Positions 26,970 through 35,732 are shown, counted from the first letter of the stretch. The stretch: DNA of 39,244 nt from Candidatus Saganbacteria bacterium (GCA_013202975.1 JABMQY010000125.1:1-39244), one strand, 5' to 3'. The notes: generated by a model not told the origin, from the letters alone. Program-made: numbers and translations.

Positions 26970-28285
26970 AAATAACCTTAATTCTTCCGTCAATGGGCCG
27001 AAAAAACAAAAATTATATTAAATCCTGGCAGATGCAGCCGCTCTCAATCGCCATATTAAAAACACTTATCCCAAAAGATATTGAAGTTGAGTTTTATGAT
27101 GATCGCCTGGAAGAAATTCATTACGACCAACCGACAGATCTGGTACTAATAAGTGTAGAAACCTTTACCGCAAAAAGAGCTTATAAGATCGCCTCCGAAT
27201 ATAGAAAAATGGGGGTAAAAGTTGTCCTGGGCGGATTCCATCCCACGCTGCTTCCCAAAGAAGCTATAGAATATTCGGATGCAGTTGTAGTTGGTGAGGC
27301 AGAAGCTGCAATTCCGAAACTAATAGAAGATTTTAAAAAGGGAGATCTTGAAAAATTTTATACTGCAAGTAACGATAGAAAAACTGAGTGGGTGATGCCA
27401 GACCGAAGCATATTTGAAGGAAAAAAATACTTTAACCTGCATCTGATCGAATCAGGGAGAGGCTGCAGGTTTAATTGTGAATTTTGTACTATTACCAGAT
27501 TTTTTGAGGCTCGCTATTTGCCAAGACCAATTGAAATAATTGTCGAAGAAATCAAAAGAATTAACCAAAAATACTACTTCATTGTTGATGACAATATTGT
27601 CGTGGACAAACAGAGAGCTAAAGATTTATTCCGGGCCCTGATACCTCTAAAGATTCAATGGGTCGGCCAAGCCAGCATCGACATCTGTCAAGATGACGAG
27701 TTATTAGATCTTATGAAGCAAAGCGGCTGCGTCGGGCTTTTGATCGGTTTTGAGTCGCTGAATGCAAACAACCTTAAACAAATGAATAAAAGTGTGAATA
27801 AAAATATAGATATCAGCAAAGCAATTAAAAAAATCCACCGCAAAAGGATTGCCCTGTATGCCGCTTTTGTACTCGGTTATGACGACGATACAATTGAAAC
27901 AATGAACAATCTGGTTGAATTTACCAAAAAGCATAAAATCTTTATTGCCGCCTTTAACCATCTAATTCCCTATCCTTCTACCCCTCTCTATCTGCGCCTA
28001 GAAAAAGAAGGCAGACTCCTTTATGAAAAATGGTGGTTAGATGAGCGGTACCAGTTCTTCGATGTTGCGTTTCATCCAGATAATATGTCTGCCAAAGAAT
28101 TAGCCGCAGCCTGTATCAATATAAGAAAGAAGTTTTTTAGTCTGCCGGCCATCATTTTGCGGGCCCTAAACCGAGCTAACATACAAAGCTTATTCTTTTT
28201 ATCCACCTTCTTTTTTGTTAATTTTCTCTTAAGAAAAGAAATTCAAGAGAAGAGCGGACTACCTTTAGGTAAAGGAAAGAACTAA
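26966..28285 (+). CDS. B12-binding-type radical SAM enzyme (copy 4)
   Basis: A 439-residue protein. The ATG at 26966 overlaps the upstream stop (ATGA) and gives the family start MKITLILPSMGRKN; a longer frame from 26825 lies in the previous gene. B12-like domain: DLVLISVETFTAKRAY, VVLGGFHPTLLPKEA. Cluster C167-x3-C171-x2-C174 in SGRGCRFNCEFCTIT, then YFIVDDNIVVDKQ, SGCVGLLIGFES and KWWLDERYQFFD, ending RKEIQEKSG. It is closest to copies 1 and 2. The next gene is the GH3-type enzyme 4 bp downstream. Confidence 0.9.
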   Translation: MKITLILPSMGRKNKNYIKSWQMQPLSIAILKTLIPKDIEVEFYDDRLEEIHYDQPTDLVLISVETFTAKRAYKIASEYRKMGVKVVLGGFHPTLLPKEAIEYSDAVVVGEAEAAIPKLIEDFKKGDLEKFYTASNDRKTEWVMPDRSIFEGKKYFNLHLIESGRGCRFNCEFCTITRFFEARYLPRPIEIIVEEIKRINQKYYFIVDDNIVVDKQRAKDLFRALIPLKIQWVGQASIDICQDDELLDLMKQSGCVGLLIGFESLNANNLKQMNKSVNKNIDISKAIKKIHRKRIALYAAFVLGYDDDTIETMNNLVEFTKKHKIFIAAFNHLIPYPSTPLYLRLEKEGRLLYEKWWLDERYQFFDVAFHPDNMSAKELAAACINIRKKFFSLPAIILRALNRANIQSLFFLSTFFFVNFLLRKEIQEKSGLPLGKGKN

Positions 28286-28289
28286 TTAA

Positions 28290-29963
28290 ATGCTAAAGAA
28301 GCTGGCTCGTTTTTTCATTTACTATCTCTTAAGACTGACATTTTGCAAGGACGCTCTTGCATTTAAAAGATCTCTCAAAGATATCAAAAGAACCCAAAAA
28401 GAAATCCTCCTCAGGATCATCTCGTCCAACCGGAACACCTTGTTTGGCAAAAAGCATCGTTTTAAAAACATTAAAACCATTGACGATTTCAAAAAAGAAG
28501 TCCCACTGACCGATTATGAGTATTACAGCGCATATGTTGAAAGAATAAAAAAAGGAGAGCCGAATATCCTAACAAAAGAAGAGGTCTTAATCCTTGAGCC
28601 GACCAGCGGCTCGCAGTCTGCCTCAAAATTAATTCCCTACACCAGGGGACTTCAAAGAGAGTTCCAAAAAAGTATTTTCCCGTGGCTTTTTAATATTTTA
28701 AAAACAAATCCTTTATTATCCGGAAGCATGTATTGGTCTATTTCGCCCGCCTTAAACGATTATAAAAACGTCAAATCCAAAATAAAGATCGGTTTTGAAA
28801 ACGATGAGCAGTATTTTGGAAATGCAGCCGGTTTACTTATTAAAAACCTGCTGACTGTCCCTCCCCTGGTTTCTAAAATAAAAAACTTTGATTCCTTCTG
28901 TTATATTACCCTCTTATTTCTGATCAAGGACAAGAGCCTATCCATTATTTCTGTCTGGAGCCCTACCTTTCTCCTGCTTTTGCTTGAACCACTCAAAAAA
29001 TGGCAGGCCGTATTAATCAATGATGTTGAATCGGGAAAAATTACTCCGCCGGAAAAAATAGAGCCTTATCTTTTAAATAAAATTAAAAAATTATTAAGAC
29101 CAGACCCAAAACGCGCAGCAGAATTGAAAAAGATTATTATTCAAAACAATCCGTCTAAAATATGGCCAAATTTATCTTTAATCAGCTGCTGGACAGAAAG
29201 CAATGCCGGCTATTATGTTAAAGAATTACAAAAATTATTTCCTGAAACCAAAATCCAGGGCAAAGGATTGATGGCGACTGAATGCTTTGTCTCCCATCCC
29301 ATAAACGATCGGTCCGAAAATATTTTATCAATAAACAGCCACTTCTTTGAGTTTAAAGAGTTAAACAATAAAAAACAATTACTTTTGGCAGACCAGCTTA
29401 AAGCAGGAAAAAGATATAGTGTGGTGGCAACTACCAGCGGAGGGCTATACCGTTATCAACTATGCGATATTGTAGAAGTAGTTGGTTTCAAGAACAATTG
29501 CCCCCTGCTTCGTTTTATAGGAAAAGAAGATAATATTTGTGATCTAGTCGGAGAAAAACTCAACGAAGCATTCCTTGCCTCTTTCCTGCCGGAATTGTTT
29601 AAAAAACACCTGCTTACTCCATCTTTTTTCATGGTGGTTCCGGAAAAAACGCATTTGAGTTTTTATTATCTCCTTCTCTTAGAATTTAAAACCGATCCAA
29701 ATCATGTGAAATTAGAAAAATTAAGGCAAGATGTTGAAGCCATGCTTTTAAAAAATGTCCATTATCAATATGCCAGAAAGATAGGACAGTTAAAAAAATT
29801 GCAATTATTTCTTATTAATAATTCCGCGCCAAAAGCAATTGACACCTACATTGAGAGGTGTTATAACTTCGGACAACGGGGAGGTGATATAAAACCTAAA
29901 ATATTAGATAGACGGATGGGCTGGATTGGCGTATTTAATGGTCGTATTCTAAAGGAGGAATAA
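28290..29963 (+). CDS. GH3-type acyl-adenylating enzyme
   Basis: A 557-residue protein of the GH3 superfamily (ANL-type adenylating enzymes known from plant auxin/jasmonate-amino acid synthetases; bacterial members mostly uncharacterised). Motifs: LEPTSGSQSASKLIPYT (102-118) as ATP loop, CWTESNAGYY (300-309), GLMATECFVSHP (327-337), GGLYRYQLCDIVEVVGF (384-400) and FIGKEDNICDLVGEKL (409-424). All expected blocks are present, so it should activate a carboxylate with ATP and pass it to an amine or thiol. Placed directly after four radical SAM genes and near GNATs, it plausibly ligates an acid building block. TAA is followed 1 nt later by the next start, and AAAGGAGG sits at its 3' end. Confidence 0.88.
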   Translation: MLKKLARFFIYYLLRLTFCKDALAFKRSLKDIKRTQKEILLRIISSNRNTLFGKKHRFKNIKTIDDFKKEVPLTDYEYYSAYVERIKKGEPNILTKEEVLILEPTSGSQSASKLIPYTRGLQREFQKSIFPWLFNILKTNPLLSGSMYWSISPALNDYKNVKSKIKIGFENDEQYFGNAAGLLIKNLLTVPPLVSKIKNFDSFCYITLLFLIKDKSLSIISVWSPTFLLLLLEPLKKWQAVLINDVESGKITPPEKIEPYLLNKIKKLLRPDPKRAAELKKIIIQNNPSKIWPNLSLISCWTESNAGYYVKELQKLFPETKIQGKGLMATECFVSHPINDRSENILSINSHFFEFKELNNKKQLLLADQLKAGKRYSVVATTSGGLYRYQLCDIVEVVGFKNNCPLLRFIGKEDNICDLVGEKLNEAFLASFLPELFKKHLLTPSFFMVVPEKTHLSFYYLLLLEFKTDPNHVKLEKLRQDVEAMLLKNVHYQYARKIGQLKKLQLFLINNSAPKAIDTYIERCYNFGQRGGDIKPKILDRRMGWIGVFNGRILKEE

Positions 29964-29964
29964 A

Positions 29965-30375
29965 ATGAAAAACTCTGGTCAGATATTAAAAGTGTTATTA
30001 CTGGTTTTCGGGCTTTCACAAGTAGTCATTGGGGCATTAGCCTTTTTTGCCGGTCCCTACACCGAATCAGTCATTAAGGTGCTTTATGGCGCAACTGTGA
30101 ATATTACTCCCCAACTTACTCACGTTATAAGAATGTTTGGGGTTTACATCTTTATTATTGGTCTTCTCGCTTTGTTTGCAGCAAAAGATCCTGCCCAGAA
30201 CCAAGTTATAATATACAGTGTGATTGGATTACTTGGATTAAGAGTCATACAAAGGCTGGTATTTGCACAACAAATCCAAGCGAGTTTTGGAATTCCAGTC
30301 TCCCGGAACTTAATCAATGCGGCGCTCTTCCTTGCCTTTGGAGTGCTCTTATTTATTTTTAGACCCAAAGATTAG
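29965..30375 (+). CDS. Small four-helix membrane protein
   Basis: A 136-residue protein with four hydrophobic segments (about 8-28, 50-70, 78-96, 108-132) and short charged loops. The layout resembles small DUF-type four-TM proteins, but I do not recognise the family. AAAGGAGG lies at the end of the GH3 gene just before its ATG, so it should be well translated and belongs to the same transcript. It is the last gene before a new TATAAT box. Confidence 0.78.
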   Translation: MKNSGQILKVLLLVFGLSQVVIGALAFFAGPYTESVIKVLYGATVNITPQLTHVIRMFGVYIFIIGLLALFAAKDPAQNQVIIYSVIGLLGLRVIQRLVFAQQIQASFGIPVSRNLINAALFLAFGVLLFIFRPKD

Positions 30376-30402
30376 TTTTTTACGCTCACCCGTCTCCCAT
30401 GT

Positions 30403-30408
30403 TATAAT
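30403..30408 (+). promoter_or_regulatory. TATAAT 6 nt before the oxidoreductase ATG (leaderless-type)
   Basis: TATAAT at 30403-30408, then six bases, then ATG at 30415. With normal -10 to +1 spacing, transcription would begin at or next to the A of ATG. No Shine-Dalgarno site and no clear -35 are seen. Confidence 0.6.
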
Positions 30409-30414
30409 TTAACC

Positions 30415-31485
30415 ATGTCCAAGATCATTATCGGCGGCGGCATAATTGGCACCGCAATAGCCTATTACGCATCTCAAACCGGAATAAAAGATATCGTTTT
30501 AATTGAAAAAGAAAAAATGCTAGGGACCGGAGTTACTCAATACTGCTCTGGCGGCATACGCTCCCAATTCACAACCGAAATCAACTGTAAATTTTCCATC
30601 GAATCGCTCAAAGAACTCCAACAATTCAATATCGATTTCAAAAAACTAGGTTATCTGATTTTGGATATGAAAAACGACTCAATGCCGCGAGTTAAGATGC
30701 AAAATGGCCTTGGAATTCCCAGTGAATATTTAAAACCTGGACAAGTAAAAGAGAGATTTTCATATTTATATACAGACGGAGTCAAAAGCGCCAGCTTTTA
30801 TCAGGAAGACGGCATTGCCGATCCGGCCATGCTGCTTGAAATCTATGAAAAAGGAGCAAGAGCAAACGGGGTCAGGTTTTTAACCGAAACAAAAGTGGTA
30901 AAAATAATAAAAGAAGGAAACCAGGTCATTGGAATAGAAACAACTAAAGGAATACATAACGGAACAGTTGTCTTGGCAGCCGGAGTACAATCAAAAGAAC
31001 TTGGAGAAACCATCGGATTAAACATCCCTATTATAAAAAAAAGGAAATATGTTGTAGTAATTGATGCCTTTGGCTATGATTTCCCGCTGACAATGGAGAT
31101 ACCGACCGGATGGTACATTAAAAAAGAGGGAGAAGATGCCTTAATCGGAATGTCTGGGAAAGTTGAAGAAAAAGATTTCAAAAAACAGGAAGAAGCAGTT
31201 GAGGAGACAATCGAAGCATCAATCCATCGTTTTCCATCAGTGGAGAAAAAGGGAATTAAAAAAGTATTAAGCTCAATGTCTGATGAAACTCCGGACAAAC
31301 ATGCCATTATCGATAATTCGATTGAAGGCTTAATAATCGCAACCGGTTTCTCCGGCCACGGGTTTATGCACTCCCCTGCTGTGGGTAAAATTGTAGCAAG
31401 CCTAATTAAACAAGAAAAACCGATAATTGATATTTCCGGACTAAGATCAAATCGTAAACATATCAAGGAAGCTATCGCAATCTAA
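30415..31485 (+). CDS. FAD-dependent oxidoreductase (DadA/SoxB-like)
   Basis: A 356-residue protein of the DAO family (D-amino-acid/glycine/sarcosine oxidase-like). The FAD dinucleotide-binding motif IIGGGIIGTAIAYYAS lies at the extreme N-terminus (5-20), then DIVLIEKEKMLGTGVTQYCSGGIRSQF. The second FAD contact is GTVVLAAGVQSKELG, and the C-terminal ATGFSGHGFMHSPAVGKIVA (about 308-327) is typical of the family. It would oxidise an N-substituted or amino acid and pass electrons to O2 or a carrier; the substrate is not evident. It probably starts at the 5' end of its mRNA (see the TATAAT box). Followed by a GNAT and a DUF2156 gene. Confidence 0.88.
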   Translation: MSKIIIGGGIIGTAIAYYASQTGIKDIVLIEKEKMLGTGVTQYCSGGIRSQFTTEINCKFSIESLKELQQFNIDFKKLGYLILDMKNDSMPRVKMQNGLGIPSEYLKPGQVKERFSYLYTDGVKSASFYQEDGIADPAMLLEIYEKGARANGVRFLTETKVVKIIKEGNQVIGIETTKGIHNGTVVLAAGVQSKELGETIGLNIPIIKKRKYVVVIDAFGYDFPLTMEIPTGWYIKKEGEDALIGMSGKVEEKDFKKQEEAVEETIEASIHRFPSVEKKGIKKVLSSMSDETPDKHAIIDNSIEGLIIATGFSGHGFMHSPAVGKIVASLIKQEKPIIDISGLRSNRKHIKEAIAI

Positions 31486-31512
31486 CCCCTATACCCTATC
31501 CCCTATCCCCTG
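31486..31512 (+). repeat. CCCTATC-type heptamer tandem repeat
   Basis: CCCCTATA, CCCTATC, CCCTATC, CCCTGC run directly into the promoter of the next gene and occupy its -35 region. Copy number could vary by slippage. Confidence 0.7.
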
Positions 31513-31519
31513 CTATAAT
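31511..31519 (+). promoter_or_regulatory. Extended -10 promoter (TGCTATAAT), leaderless-type
   Basis: TGnTATAAT at 31511-31519, five bases, then the ATG at 31525. The extended -10 can work without a -35, consistent with the heptamer repeat in that place. Confidence 0.65.
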
Positions 31520-31524
31520 TAAAT

Positions 31525-31953
31525 ATGATAATTCGCCAAGCCAAAGAAAAAGAGATGAAAAAGATTAGAGAACTTGCAGAAACAGAAGCTCTTGATTCAG
31601 AATCAATGCCTGCTAACGAGTTTCTGGTCGCAGAGGAAAATAATTCAATCTCCGGTTTTGGAAGAGTAATACAACATCAGGATTGTTTAGAGCTTTGTTC
31701 GTTGATGGTTATAAAAGAAAAACGCAGACAGGGAATCGGCAGAAAAATAACTGCAGCCAGAATCAAAAAGGCACTTGATCTTAGCAAAGGGGGACCTAAT
31801 ATCTATATAACCACTATCATTCCCCAATTTTTTGAGAAATCAGGGTTCAAACAGGCAAAAATATTTCCGAAATCTATGATTAAAGATGAAAAATGGTGCC
31901 AGGGATGCAAAGATCGGACAAGATGTGTGGTTATGAAATATGAGCATTCCTAA
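31525..31953 (+). CDS. GNAT-family N-acetyltransferase with C-terminal Cys cluster
   Basis: A 142-residue GNAT. The acetyl-CoA loop is EKRRQGIGRKI (about 70-80) after the beta strand LELCSLMVI, and the C-terminal FFEKSGFKQA is typical of the fold, as in short ArgA-like acetyltransferases. Unusually, it ends with KWCQGCKDRTRCVVM, three Cys in a compact patch that may bind metal. Its ATG is probably the first base of the transcript. It overlaps the DUF2156 gene by 14 bp. The substrate is unknown; an amino-acid or polyamine acceptor would fit the oxidoreductase upstream. Confidence 0.85.
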   Translation: MIIRQAKEKEMKKIRELAETEALDSESMPANEFLVAEENNSISGFGRVIQHQDCLELCSLMVIKEKRRQGIGRKITAARIKKALDLSKGGPNIYITTIIPQFFEKSGFKQAKIFPKSMIKDEKWCQGCKDRTRCVVMKYEHS

Positions 31954-32824
31954 ATATCCAAAATTTAAACAGCTGGAACTTTGCGACCGAAAAGCACTGG
32001 TCGAATGGTTCAACCAATACCCGCAGACCATCTGCGAAATGAATTTTGTGAACCTATATATCTGGCGGCATTTTGACCAATACAAATTAACTATTCTAAA
32101 CAATAACCTTTGTATCCATTGCACCCCGCCCAACGAGACAGCCTATTGTTTTGCCCCCATTGGTAACAATAAAATGAACGAAACCATAAAAATCTGCCTT
32201 GAATCCTCCCCCCGCCTCTCCCGGGTTCCAGACAGCTTTATTGATAAGCACATCAAGAATATACCTGGATACAAAATCGATTGTAACCGTAACCATTTTG
32301 ATTATGTTTATTTAACCGAAGAGCTAAACGAATTAAAAGGGAAGAAATACGATGGAAAAAGGAATCATATCAAGAAATTTAAAAAGAAATATCCTTTTTC
32401 TTATAGAAAACTGGCTAAAAACGATCGGATAGAATGCCTGCAGGTCTTAAAAAGCTGGGAAGCCAAACGCAAACACCTGAGCAATTTAGCTATTAAATCT
32501 CAGGAAGATGCGATTGATCAGATTTTTGATAAATATAATGAATTAAAGGTATTTGGAGGGGCCCTCATTATTAATGGAAAAATCGAAGCTTTCTCGCTGG
32601 CCTCTGAATTAAACACAGAAACTGCCGATATACATATTGAAATTGCAAACCCTAGTTTTTTGGGAATTTTTCAGACAATTAACAATGAGTTTGTAACAAA
32701 CGACCTTTCAAAATACAAATATGTTAACCGTGAACAGGATCTGGGGCTGGCTGGTATGAGAAAAGCAAAATCATCTTATCACCCATATCGTATGGAAAAA
32801 AAGTTTGATATAATTAATACATGA
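31940..32824 (+). CDS. DUF2156 protein (lysyl-phosphatidylglycerol synthase-like C-domain)
   Basis: A 294-residue soluble DUF2156-type protein, a tandem GNAT fold related to the C-terminal domain of MprF and to FemX-like aminoacyl-transferases. Visible parts: FVNLYIWRHFDQYKL (37-51), the basic KGKKYDGKRNHIKKFKKKYP that typifies the family, KSWEAKRKH, then GGALIINGKIEAFSLASEL and KYVNREQDLGLAGMRKAK near the end. No membrane domain is attached. The reaction is unknown for stand-alone members; transfer of an amino acid to a lipid or peptide is a family-based guess. The stop overlaps the next ATG (ATGA). Confidence 0.85.
   Translation: MSIPKYPKFKQLELCDRKALVEWFNQYPQTICEMNFVNLYIWRHFDQYKLTILNNNLCIHCTPPNETAYCFAPIGNNKMNETIKICLESSPRLSRVPDSFIDKHIKNIPGYKIDCNRNHFDYVYLTEELNELKGKKYDGKRNHIKKFKKKYPFSYRKLAKNDRIECLQVLKSWEAKRKHLSNLAIKSQEDAIDQIFDKYNELKVFGGALIINGKIEAFSLASELNTETADIHIEIANPSFLGIFQTINNEFVTNDLSKYKYVNREQDLGLAGMRKAKSSYHPYRMEKKFDIINT
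32806..32814 (+). promoter_or_regulatory. Extended -10 promoter (TGATATAAT), leaderless-type
   Basis: TGnTATAAT at 32806-32814, six bases, then ATG at 32821. It lies inside the last codons of the previous gene, so the sugar-nucleotide genes may be transcribed both from it and by read-through. Confidence 0.6.
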
Positions 32825-34017
32825 AATTTAAATATAAAGCCTGCGTTGTTGGTGGCTGCGGCCATGTCGGATTACCATTGGCAATCACACTGGCAGACGC
32901 TGGCCTAAACACAGCAATTCTTGATATAAACGAAAAAGCGGTCAAAACAATAAATTCAGGTATAGTTCCATTTAAAGAAATTGGGGCAGAAGAAAAGCTT
33001 ATAAAGGTCTTAAAAAACAAAAAACTGACTACCTCAACAAATAACTCTATTATTTCTGAAAGCGAATATGTCGTAATAATAATTGGTACTCCAATCGATC
33101 GTCACCTGAATCCGAAAATTGAAGATATCCATAAAGTAACCAGACAAATTATCCCTTTTATAAAAAACGGCCAAACTATAATACTCCGAAGCACAGTCTA
33201 TCCTGGAACCAGCCGCATGATTGCCGAACTTTTAAGGAAAAATAATAAAAAAGTAAAGCTGGCATTTTGTCCCGAGCGGATCGCTCAGGGCTATGCCATA
33301 GAAGAGATAAAATCCCTGCCGCAAATTATTGGGGGAATTGACAAGGCTTCTGAAAAATCGGCAATAAAACTATTCTCAAAAATAGCCGATGAAACAATCG
33401 TCATCTCTCTCGAAGAAGCCGAACTGGCAAAACTCTTCACCAATGCCTGGAGATATATCCAATTTGCAACTGCCAATCAATTCTTTATGATTGCAGACCA
33501 AAAAGGATTGGATTTCCACAAAATCCTCCATGCAATCAAACATAATTATCCAAGGGCAAAAAATTTCCCGGGAGCAGGACTGGCCGCCGGCCCCTGCCTT
33601 TTTAAAGACACCATGCAAATCGCAGCCTTTAACAACAATCAGTTTTTTCTCGGCCATGCTGCAATGTTAATCAACGAAGGCTTTCCAGATTACATAATTA
33701 CAAAGCTAAAAGCAAAATATGATCTCAAAAAGAGCAGGGTTGGCATCCTGGGAATGTCATTTAAAGCAGATAATGACGACAAGCGCGATTCGCTGGCATA
33801 TAAACTAAAAAAGGTTCTTGAAATCGAAGCCCGGGAAGTGTTGTGCACGGATGTTTATATAAAAGAGCCAGGATTTGTCAATCCAAAAACTTTAATTAAG
33901 AATAGTGATATTATTATAGTCGCAACTCCGCACAAAGAATATAAGAAGCTAAGATTCAAAACTAAGCAAAAAATCGTAGATATTTGGAATTTCTACAAAA
34001 AAGGTGGAACAATTTAA
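32821..34017 (+). CDS. UDP-sugar (glucose/N-acetylmannosamine-type) 6-dehydrogenase
   Basis: A 398-residue nucleotide-sugar dehydrogenase, which oxidises C6-OH to a uronic acid with 2 NAD+. NAD-binding motif VVGGCGHVGLPLA (9-21); STVYPGTS (124-131); FCPERIAQGYAI with E152; K204 in ELAKLFTNAWR; and the catalytic thiol C259 in GPCLFKDT, where most members have GPCLPKDT. The C-terminal NAD-like domain has GMSFKADNDDKRDS. The family includes UDP-GlcDH, UDP-ManNAcDH and GDP-ManDH; the exact sugar is not decided. It is coupled to the epimerase (TAATG) and followed by a GT2 gene, forming a glycan precursor module. Confidence 0.9.
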   Translation: MKFKYKACVVGGCGHVGLPLAITLADAGLNTAILDINEKAVKTINSGIVPFKEIGAEEKLIKVLKNKKLTTSTNNSIISESEYVVIIIGTPIDRHLNPKIEDIHKVTRQIIPFIKNGQTIILRSTVYPGTSRMIAELLRKNNKKVKLAFCPERIAQGYAIEEIKSLPQIIGGIDKASEKSAIKLFSKIADETIVISLEEAELAKLFTNAWRYIQFATANQFFMIADQKGLDFHKILHAIKHNYPRAKNFPGAGLAAGPCLFKDTMQIAAFNNNQFFLGHAAMLINEGFPDYIITKLKAKYDLKKSRVGILGMSFKADNDDKRDSLAYKLKKVLEIEAREVLCTDVYIKEPGFVNPKTLIKNSDIIIVATPHKEYKKLRFKTKQKIVDIWNFYKKGGTI

Positions 34018-35036
34018 TGAAAATACTAGTAACAGGCTCGGCCGGATTTATTGGCGGATACGTAGTTGAAGAGCTGCTTGCAAACGGCCACGAAGTAGTC
34101 GGGATAGATAACTATTCAAAATACGGAGAGGTTAAAAAGTCCTACGACAACCATCCAAAATACTATTTCACAAGGGGTGATGCAAAAGATACGGATTTAA
34201 TGAAAAAGCTATTGGAAGATTGTGATCAGGCCGTCGCAGGGGCTGCAATAATCGGGGGAATCACTCTCTTTCATGAGTTAGCTTATGATCTACTGGCAGA
34301 AAACGAGCGAATAATTGCTTCAACCTTTGATGCCGCAATCTGGGCTCATAAAAATAAGAAATTCAAAAAAATCAATGTCATGTCATCTTCAATGGTCTTT
34401 GAAAGTACCGATAAATTTCCGTCAAAAGAGGGAGAACAGCTAATCTGCCCTCCCCCGTTATCAACCTATGGCTTTCAAAAACTGGCCTGCGAATACTTTT
34501 GCAAAGGGGCATTTGAACAATATAAGCTTCCATATACTATACTTCGGCCATTTAACTGTGTTGGAATTGGAGAAAAGAGGGCCCTAAATGATAAAGAGAT
34601 ATATTCGGGAAATGTAAAGCTGGCCATGAGTCACGTTGTGCCCGATTTAGTCCAAAAAATTCAAAAAGGCCAAGATCCCCTGCACATTCTTGGAAAGGGA
34701 AATCAAATTCGTCACTATACCTATGGGGGAGACTTGGCAAAAGGAATCAGGCTTTGTGTTGAATCGGAAAAATCGATCAATCAAGACTTTAACCTATCTA
34801 CATCGGTTTCGACTACTGTATTAGAGTTAGCAGAGCTAATTTGGAAAAAGATTAATAAAAATAAGCCATTTAATTATGTCTCTGACAAAGCTTTTGAATA
34901 TGATGTGCAAAAAAGGGTTCCGGACACATCGAAAGCGAAAAAAACATTAGGTTTTGAAGCCACAACCACTCTTGATCTGATGCTTGATGAAGTAATTCCT
35001 TGGATTGCCGAGCAGATTAAGATTGGGGGAATTTAG
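34017..35036 (+). CDS. NAD-dependent sugar-nucleotide epimerase/dehydratase
   Basis: This 339-residue extended SDR starts at 34017, where TAATG joins it to the dehydrogenase; an earlier in-frame ATG (33984) lies inside that gene. Rossmann motif TGSAGFIGGYVVEEL (6-20), D31 at the end of the second strand (GIDNYSKYG), the Ser site SSS (123-125) and Y151-x3-K155 (STYGFQK) complete the catalytic triad. RPFNCVGIGEKR and HYTYGGDLAKGI are typical of UDP-hexose 4-epimerases/dehydratases. Substrate not resolved; together with the dehydrogenase, a uronic acid or its epimer is likely. Confidence 0.9.
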   Translation: MKILVTGSAGFIGGYVVEELLANGHEVVGIDNYSKYGEVKKSYDNHPKYYFTRGDAKDTDLMKKLLEDCDQAVAGAAIIGGITLFHELAYDLLAENERIIASTFDAAIWAHKNKKFKKINVMSSSMVFESTDKFPSKEGEQLICPPPLSTYGFQKLACEYFCKGAFEQYKLPYTILRPFNCVGIGEKRALNDKEIYSGNVKLAMSHVVPDLVQKIQKGQDPLHILGKGNQIRHYTYGGDLAKGIRLCVESEKSINQDFNLSTSVSTTVLELAELIWKKINKNKPFNYVSDKAFEYDVQKRVPDTSKAKKTLGFEATTTLDLMLDEVIPWIAEQIKIGGI

Positions 35037-35732
35037 TTGACCACCTCCTTATCGGTAGTAATCCCGGTCTACAACGAAGGCGAGAACATTCTGCCAACGT
35101 TAAATTCAATAAAAGAAAAAGTCAAAGCCCCCCATAATATTTATGTTGTCTACGACTTTGAAGAAGACACAACTGTTCCGGTAGTCAAGAAAATCCCGGA
35201 AATTATTTTACTAAAAAACAAATACGGGCGGGGAGTTTTGAATGCCATAAAAACTGGACTTGAAGAAGCAAAAGGAGACGCTGTATTAGTGACAATGGGC
35301 GATGGCTCTGACGATTATTCTATCGTTGATGATATGTTTAACAAAATCAAAAACGGATCCGGCGTTGTCTGCGGATCCCGCTATATGAAAGGTGGAAAAC
35401 AATTAGGAGGACCTCCCTTAAAAACATTTTTATCCCGAATGGCAGGCATCTCGCTTTGTCTTTTATCCAGAATTCCAACTCACGATATCTCCAATAGCTT
35501 CAAGATGTACTCAAAACAGGTATTAAATGATATAAAAATCGAAAGCACCGGCGGCTTTGAGCTTGGAATGGAGATTACGGTCAAAGCTTATCTTAAAAAA
35601 TACAAGATAGAGGAAATCCCGACTATCTGGACCGATCGAGCTGAGGGGAAATCTAATTTCAAGTTAGCTAAATGGCTACCTAAATATCTGTACTGGTACT
35701 TCTACTTGTTGCAACACAAATATCTTGGTTAA
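35037..35732 (+). CDS. Family 2 glycosyltransferase (DPM1-like)
   Basis: This 231-residue GT-A fold enzyme starts with TTG immediately after the previous TAG, with GGGGGA upstream. Motifs: LSVVIPVYNEGENI (5-18), KYGRGVLNAIKTGLEEAKGD, then TMGDGSDDYS in place of the usual DADxQ metal site, VVCGSRYMKGG, and GFELGMEITVKAY before IPTIWTDRAEGKS. This is the pattern of polyprenyl-phosphate mannose/glucose synthases without a membrane tail. It probably transfers a sugar to a lipid carrier. Its last 53 bp overlap tail-to-tail with the glycosyltransferase on the other strand. Confidence 0.88.
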   Translation: MTTSLSVVIPVYNEGENILPTLNSIKEKVKAPHNIYVVYDFEEDTTVPVVKKIPEIILLKNKYGRGVLNAIKTGLEEAKGDAVLVTMGDGSDDYSIVDDMFNKIKNGSGVVCGSRYMKGGKQLGGPPLKTFLSRMAGISLCLLSRIPTHDISNSFKMYSKQVLNDIKIESTGGFELGMEITVKAYLKKYKIEEIPTIWTDRAEGKSNFKLAKWLPKYLYWYFYLLQHKYLG

